This document shows positions 58,998-64,000 of a stretch of 64,000 nt of DNA, piece by piece (positions within the stretch are counted from its first letter, which is position 1; the number at the start of each line of letters is the position of its first letter). The position numbers and the translations under genes were made by a program. The DNA lies in NCBI RefSeq assembly GCF_029168945.1, contig NC_083605.1, positions 23,759,280-23,823,279 of the forward strand. Direction: 5' to 3'. Under the pieces are notes generated by a model. The model ran no database searches and was not told the origin of the DNA. It was given only the letters and a program-made list of their open reading frames with translations. Origin of the DNA: Cannabis sativa (Eukaryota > Streptophyta > Magnoliopsida > Rosales > Cannabaceae).

Positions 58998-60885
58998 TGT
59001 TGGGTTTTGTGCCCTAAATAAAACCCTTTACAATCTGATTAGGTATCAATATAAGAAATTTGAAGTGATTTATGTTTGCATGAATTTTACATGCTAATGG
59101 TTTAATATGTTTATTACATTTACACACAAAATCTGTTAAGTCCAGATCATATGTTTATTCACAATTACAGTATCGTCAACACAGTGGAATGTGATAGTGA
59201 TTATATGAATCAAAAGATTAAGTCCTTGTTTCATCAGTGTTTTGGATTTACACTAATGTGATAATCAGCGATGATGTGTACTTACACTTGGAGTAAGTGT
59301 TATGTTCTTTCCAGGACATTGGTAAAGTATACTAGTTTCGAATGTATGGAGTATACATTGGACTGGACCGATCTTGCAACTTAATTAAGATATTATAAAC
59401 TTACCGTTATATCTTTCCAAGTCATTATCAGTAGTTGATCTTAAGATTAAAAGAATTTAAATCTTGATATGCTTAGGCTCAACTCAGGAGTACTATTCAT
59501 GTTCTTTGATTTATTAGTTAAGCCTACTTTTGGGTCAGGGTGATACGTATATTTTGGGAACATGATAGTATGATTGAGTGAGAGTGTTGAACATAAATAT
59601 GGAATCTATAGCTTCTACTAGTGTATAGAAGTCAAGTGATGATTCCCTTCGAGTTTAGCTAAATAGAAGTAAATGGATGAGCTCTTGTTTAAGTGACTAA
59701 TTCTTAGATCACTAAACATCATTTAGAGGTAGCTAAGTGTTTTAAGGGGCAAAATACGTTGAGGGGTTAGAACGGTAAAATTATCCCATCTCGATGTAAA
59801 TCATCTATATAGAGGATCTTTGATCACAATAAGATTATAACAATGGTTAAATGAGATAGCATATCTATATCGTGGAACATATAATAAGCTCTATATAAGT
59901 CTGCGAGTGCAATTCTAAGTTCTAAGAGTGGATTTAACGAGGAATTAGTAAGTAGGAATTTACCTAGTAAATTCGGTTCACTTATTGGAAGCTTAGCATA
60001 TAGATCCATGGTCCCCATTCTAGTTGAGACTATACTGCTTGTAAGACTAAATAATTGATTCGTGATTAATCAATTATAATTCTAAAGTTAGACTATGTCT
60101 AATTGTGAATTTTCACTAAGCAGGGGTGAAATTGTAAAGAAAAAAGATTCTAGGTTTATTTATTAATTAATAGACTTTATATGTCTAATTAATAATTAAA
60201 TTAAATGAAAATATTATTTAATAATCTATTTTAGTTATTAAATAATTAGTTTTGGCATTTAAATGGTTAGAATTGGAAAATTGGCGTTTTTGAGAAAATA
60301 GAAATAAAAATTGTGAAAACTGCAAAAACCAAGTGGGGCCCATTACACACCTTGGCCGGCCACTTAAGCATGATTTTCCAATTAATATTTTCATTAATTT
60401 AATGCCAAATAATTACTAACTTAAACCTAGTAGTTGCCTATAAATAGAAAGTGATGGCTCAGTCAAATAACAAGTTTTCATAACCTTTTTTCAGAAAATT
60501 TAGTTTTTCAGAAAAACTGAGCCTTCCCTCTCTCTCTCTATAGCCGAACCAACCTCTCTCTCTTTTCCTCTTCTAAATTTCGAAACCCTCAATGATAGAG
60601 TAGTGCCCACACACAGCAAGTGGTACCTCAATCATAGATTGGAAGACTGTGAAGGATCACACACAAAGAGAAGGACATTCGGGCTCAGATCTTGATAATA
60701 CTCTGCGACAGAAAGGATACAAGGGTTAGAGATCTGAGTGGAATGAGACATTATTCCGTTGCAACCAATGTAAGGTTTTCTTAACTTTATATGTGTTTAT
60801 TTATTGTTTTAGAAAGTTCATATTTAGGGTGTTAAACAACATACTTGTGAGTAGATCTAAGATCCTAGTAAAATAAATTCCAACA
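58998..60885 (+). mobile_element. Copia solo LTR in Tekay 2 3' LTR
   Basis: Starts TGTTGGGTTTTGTGCCC and ends TTCCAACA, 1888 bp, with the perfect 5-bp duplication TTACA at 58993-58997 and 60886-60890. TATA box at 60439-60446. Very similar to the LTR at 1032-2826. Confidence 0.93.
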
Positions 60886-60890
60886 TTACA

Positions 60891-61663
60891 TGTTTACCGT
60901 GCATGTTAGGAAGCCTGTTAGATTATATTAGATATGTATGTTGGCTTTCGTACTATATGACAGTATCACATCGGTACGACTAGAGTATGACTAGCGTACC
61001 AAGTATAGGCTGATATTATGGTCGATAGTACCGTACTTTTTGACAGTATCACATCGGTATGGTCAGAGTATGACTGACATACCAAGTATAGGCTGATACA
61101 GTATCACATCGGTACGGCTAGAGTATGACTAACGTACAGAGTATAGGTTGTTACTATGTCAAAAGTAATATCGTACGAACGTTCGAGACCCAGTACCGTG
61201 TGGGACACGGGGATTAGGGTTGTGGTCAGGGGTATGGGCGTCTGATCATAACCCGGGATTTATGTATGCTATATGATTTATACTTTTCTTACTGAGTCTG
61301 TCGACTCACAGTGCTATGTTTATGTGTAGGTAAGGGCAAGGCTAAAGTTGAGGAACCGTGAGGACGAGCAAATGAAGATTTTACATGTCAGGGCGATTAG
61401 GCCTGGAGCGTACGATCCTCGGGACATCAGAGCTTTTGCTGTTAGTCACTGTGAGACAAATGTTTTGTAAATGAATAGCAAACTTTTTGCAAAGTCTTTT
61501 GTAAATGGGATCCCGAAGTATTTTGTATGTAATATTATAAGTATTTAATTAAATAAGCAAAATTTTAATTAATCACGATTTTTATTAACCTCGATGATTA
61601 GCAACGAGCTGCACAGTACGTTTAAAATCACGTTAACACGCCTATGCTAGTTAGGGTGTTACA
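60891..61663 (+). mobile_element. Tekay 2, 3' LTR, right part
   Basis: Carries the three hairpin units (60961-61165), the loop hairpin (61217-61254), and the conserved CTGAGTCTGTCGACTCACAG tract. Ends GTGTTACA. Confidence 0.92.
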
Positions 61664-61668
61664 CACAC

Positions 61669-61832
61669 CCACCATTTTGAAGAACCTACTTAGTCCTAAT
61701 AAGCGACTATAAAACAAGAAAAGTGAAAACTAACCGCATGTCTCAAATTGCTGGGTGTATCATAGTGACCTAAGAAACATGCGAAGGTTTGCATGAGCAT
61801 TAAGTTACTGTGACACACCCACCATTTAAGAC
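61669..61832 (+). repeat. Tat hairpin tandem repeats, end of unit 2 and unit 3
   Basis: CCACCATTTT at 61669-61678 completes unit 2 after the Tekay insertion. Unit 3 (61740-61832) again pairs GTCTCAAATTGCTGGGTGT with ACACACCCACCATTTAAGAC, 32 of 42 positions, around the loop GAAGGTTT. Its core starts 149 bases after that of unit 2 once the insertion is removed. Confidence 0.8.
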
Positions 61833-63579
61833 TCAAACAGTTTTCATAACAAAAGTACATATAACCTGAAGGATAAAAAAAATAAACCCTAAGAATCATT
61901 AAATTTTAACGGGGGTTAAAATAGCTAGGGAACAGTTTAATTAAGTCATTTTTGGATATTCAGAAGTGTACGCGAGCATTCAAGATGTTCATAAAAACTC
62001 GTGAGTATTCAAAAATACTCAGTGAGAAATATGCAAACACTCAAGGTGTTTTTCCTAAAACCCGTGATTATTCAAGTTTCAGGTACATATTTCCCAGAGA
62101 AACGTGTATTTTGTTAAAGGATAAATAAATTCCCATGCATATATCCTATTATCTCATGCATTTTCTACCTCTAAAAACACAGAATACAAATTAATTCTCA
62201 ATAGAAAGGGAAGCAGTTTCAAAAAAATTTCCACTAACCTTGAAAATGAAGATCCTCTTTGAACGATTCTGTAGATATCAAGAACTTCTAACTTCTTTTC
62301 TGACAAGGAAAAGTTAGAAAAGATGCAAAGGAAATTTTTGAGAATTCAAAATTCAGAGGAGAAAAAGGAGAAAAACGAAAATGAGAGGGAAACAAATAAA
62401 GGATCATTTCGTATCAGGGAGTTTAAATACTATTATCCCTCATTTATTGGAATGGAGAAACGTGGCAAGGGAAGGCCTAAGGTTTCACAATCCAACGGTT
62501 ATCCATAACCACGCCTACACGGACTCCGAAGAGTTTCAATGACGTGGCACCCCAAATGGATTGAGAATAATGATTACAACCGTCTTTTCGAAACCCTCAA
62601 TTAGACAACCAAAGGTCACCATCTCGTGACAACCTTTCGCCTGCCTCTTGCTCATAGTTTCCCTCATGACACAGCTGTCAATCGCGAAACTAGGTGTATG
62701 TGTTATAGAGAGAACTTTTCACCTAGAAACTCGAGACCACGCTCCCATAAATATGACACGTGGACTCACTCTCCTCGAGGAGGGTTGAGATGTCATAAGG
62801 AGACCTCTTGAGTGTAAACCTTACATGAACCAAACTCAGCGGGATGATGTGACCCTGACAGAGTCTTGTCACATTATTATGCCTCGCACGATGCAGGACC
62901 GAAGATCAAACTTAAAGACTCGCATATACCGAGATATATGTGAGAACTATAAATGTCTTCCTGCGAGTCAGTGAAGATCGATTCTTTACTCAGTGAGCTG
63001 GTCTGGATGACCCAACGTACTCAATAACCCGATAAGGACTCACATGTCCTAACCTACCGACCTTTTACAAGATATTCGTATATGCGACTCGAACAAGACG
63101 CAGACATCTTATACATGTGAGACTCGATTAGTCTTGTACACACCTTGAGCCTGAGAGCTTATGTGAGAATATGAATAGACAACTCGCACCACAAAGGTCG
63201 CATACGTAGTTGTAGTTAGTAAATATGGCCGAAACTATTCTTCATTTATTGTATTTACGTTTTAATTGATTTAAATGTTGATATTCAATGTAAAAACAGA
63301 TTGATAGTTAAATCAATCTCTGTGTAATCAAAGGGCACTTGCTTTGTATATAAAGGAGTGATCCAACATGAAATGAACAAGACAAAAAACCCTTGCAACA
63401 ATGGACTAAATAGACCGTGATCTGACCGAACCACTATATTCCTTTTGTGTTATTTACATTTGCAGTACGTCTATGTGTCCATGGTTTGAATACTCGTCAT
63501 TCTAGGTAGAGTAATCGCATGTTCTCGTTTGTATTTTAGTTATAATATTTTGTTTGGTGTTGTCTAAATTCCTCCAACA
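61833..63579 (+). mobile_element. Tat 3' region and 3' LTR (start of LTR not resolved)
   Basis: Beyond the hairpin repeats lies non-coding sequence with short ATTCA-type repeats at 61955-62080. The right end CCTCCAACA at 63579 has the form of a Tat LTR end, with a TATA box TATATAAA at 63347-63354 about 230 bases before it. A possible LTR start is TGAGATGTCA near 62787, after GAGGAGGGT, but I cannot confirm it without the 5' LTR. No credible gene is present. Confidence 0.5.
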
Positions 63580-64000
63580 ACAGCACCTAACCTCCTAATG
63601 CAAATTACCAAAATACCCTTTAATTTGAACTTAAACAATTAATAGGTCTAGGGCTAAAATGGTCCAAAACCATAATTTTGCCTAATCTTAGCATTCTAAA
63701 TATATGACATGGTTGTTTTGCAAAAAAAATATGTTTTAAACTTACCCATGTGACTCTAACGACCATCCATCGCATTTTCCGTCATCGCCAAGCAAAAATC
63801 ATAAAAATTACATAATTCATATTTAATATAAATAATACTCCTAGAGTTTAATAAAATCTCGGGAATTAAGAAATTATAAATCTAATGCCCATTTCTAGTA
63901 ATGGGACCCACAACATAATAAAATCATGCATAATTATAAATATGTCAATAATTAATGCTATTTACCTTTACTAATCAATATTCTTACATGCTCTCATTAC
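63580..64000 (-). mobile_element. Tekay-like LTR, minus strand (runs out of window)
   Basis: Reverse complement resembles the first 500 bases of the Tekay 1 LTR: near the edge TGTAAGAATATTGATTAG, then GTGGGTCCCATTACTAG, and GGCGATGACGGAAAATGCGA at about 63773-63792. Similarity stops at the Tat LTR end, so Tat probably inserted into this LTR. It is a more distant relative than the two Tekay elements are to their own partners. Confidence 0.75.

Larger units (their letters stand above)
36350..61663 (+). mobile_element. Tekay-type chromovirus, element 2, with four nested insertions
   Basis: Borders TGTAAAGACG (36350) and GTGTTACA (61663), with the target duplication CACAC at 36345-36349 and 61664-61668. 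The target is the right arm of a Tat hairpin unit. Removing the four nested insertions leaves about 9.15 kb, close to Tekay element 1. It shares gene order, primer site and chromodomain with that element but has clearly different LTRs, so it is a different subfamily. Confidence 0.92.

Noticed and set aside
62323..62811. Two 61-residue open frames in the Tat 3' region
   Set aside because: Short, low-complexity or without homology that I recognise, and within LTR or untranslated sequence.

Overview
This window is a stack of nested plant LTR retrotransposons. I find no host gene, tRNA or rRNA gene, and no bacterial feature. The elements (Ty1/copia; Ty3/gypsy lineages Tekay, Athila and Tat), the tRNA-iMet and tRNA-Asp type primer sites, a Mutator-like MITE and the AT-rich spacers point to repeat-rich intergenic chromatin of a flowering plant, probably a eudicot. 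I cannot name the species.

Layout, outermost layer first. (1) At the right edge (63580-64000) lies a minus-strand Tekay-like LTR that runs out of the window. (2) Next to it ends a Tat-lineage element, which forms the backbone: gag-pol remnants at 11188-14860, an antisense gene at 15255-17175 continued at 35926-36027, hairpin tandem repeats at 36134-36349 and 61669-61832, and its 3' LTR ending at 63579. (3) On its left the Tat element is cut by copia sequence (1-11187). (4) A minus-strand copia element (17176-35920, target duplication TTCTC) splits the Tat antisense gene and itself carries a young Tekay element (20413-29628, target duplication AACTA). (5) A second Tekay element (36350-61663, target duplication CACAC) sits inside a Tat hairpin repeat. 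It holds an Athila element in its 5' LTR (38385-48949, ATTAG), a copia solo LTR in gag (49670-51549, GCAAT/GCAAG), a minus-strand Athila-like solo LTR also in gag (51831-53665, CTTGA) and a copia solo LTR in its 3' LTR (58998-60885, TTACA). Removing these four gives about 9.1 kb, matching the 9.2 kb of the first Tekay element.

No element looks autonomous. Each recognisable polyprotein carries frameshifts or stop codons, many of them TAG or TAA at positions where a related copy in this window has glutamine, as expected for C-to-T decay of methylated DNA. The LTRs still show promoters (TATA boxes, and G-boxes in Athila), the Tekay elements keep tRNA-iMet primer sites and C-terminal chromodomains, and Athila keeps a tRNA-Asp type primer site.

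The most interesting signals are non-coding or antisense: hairpin-forming tandem repeats in the Tat element; an LTR hairpin in both Tekay elements with unrelated stems but the same loop; a Tat antisense gene with two in-frame GT-AG introns; a conserved untranslated leader block in two copia elements; the same +1 gag/protease offset in both Tekay elements; and a chimeric junction at 33842 that duplicates Tat flank plus a copia LTR.
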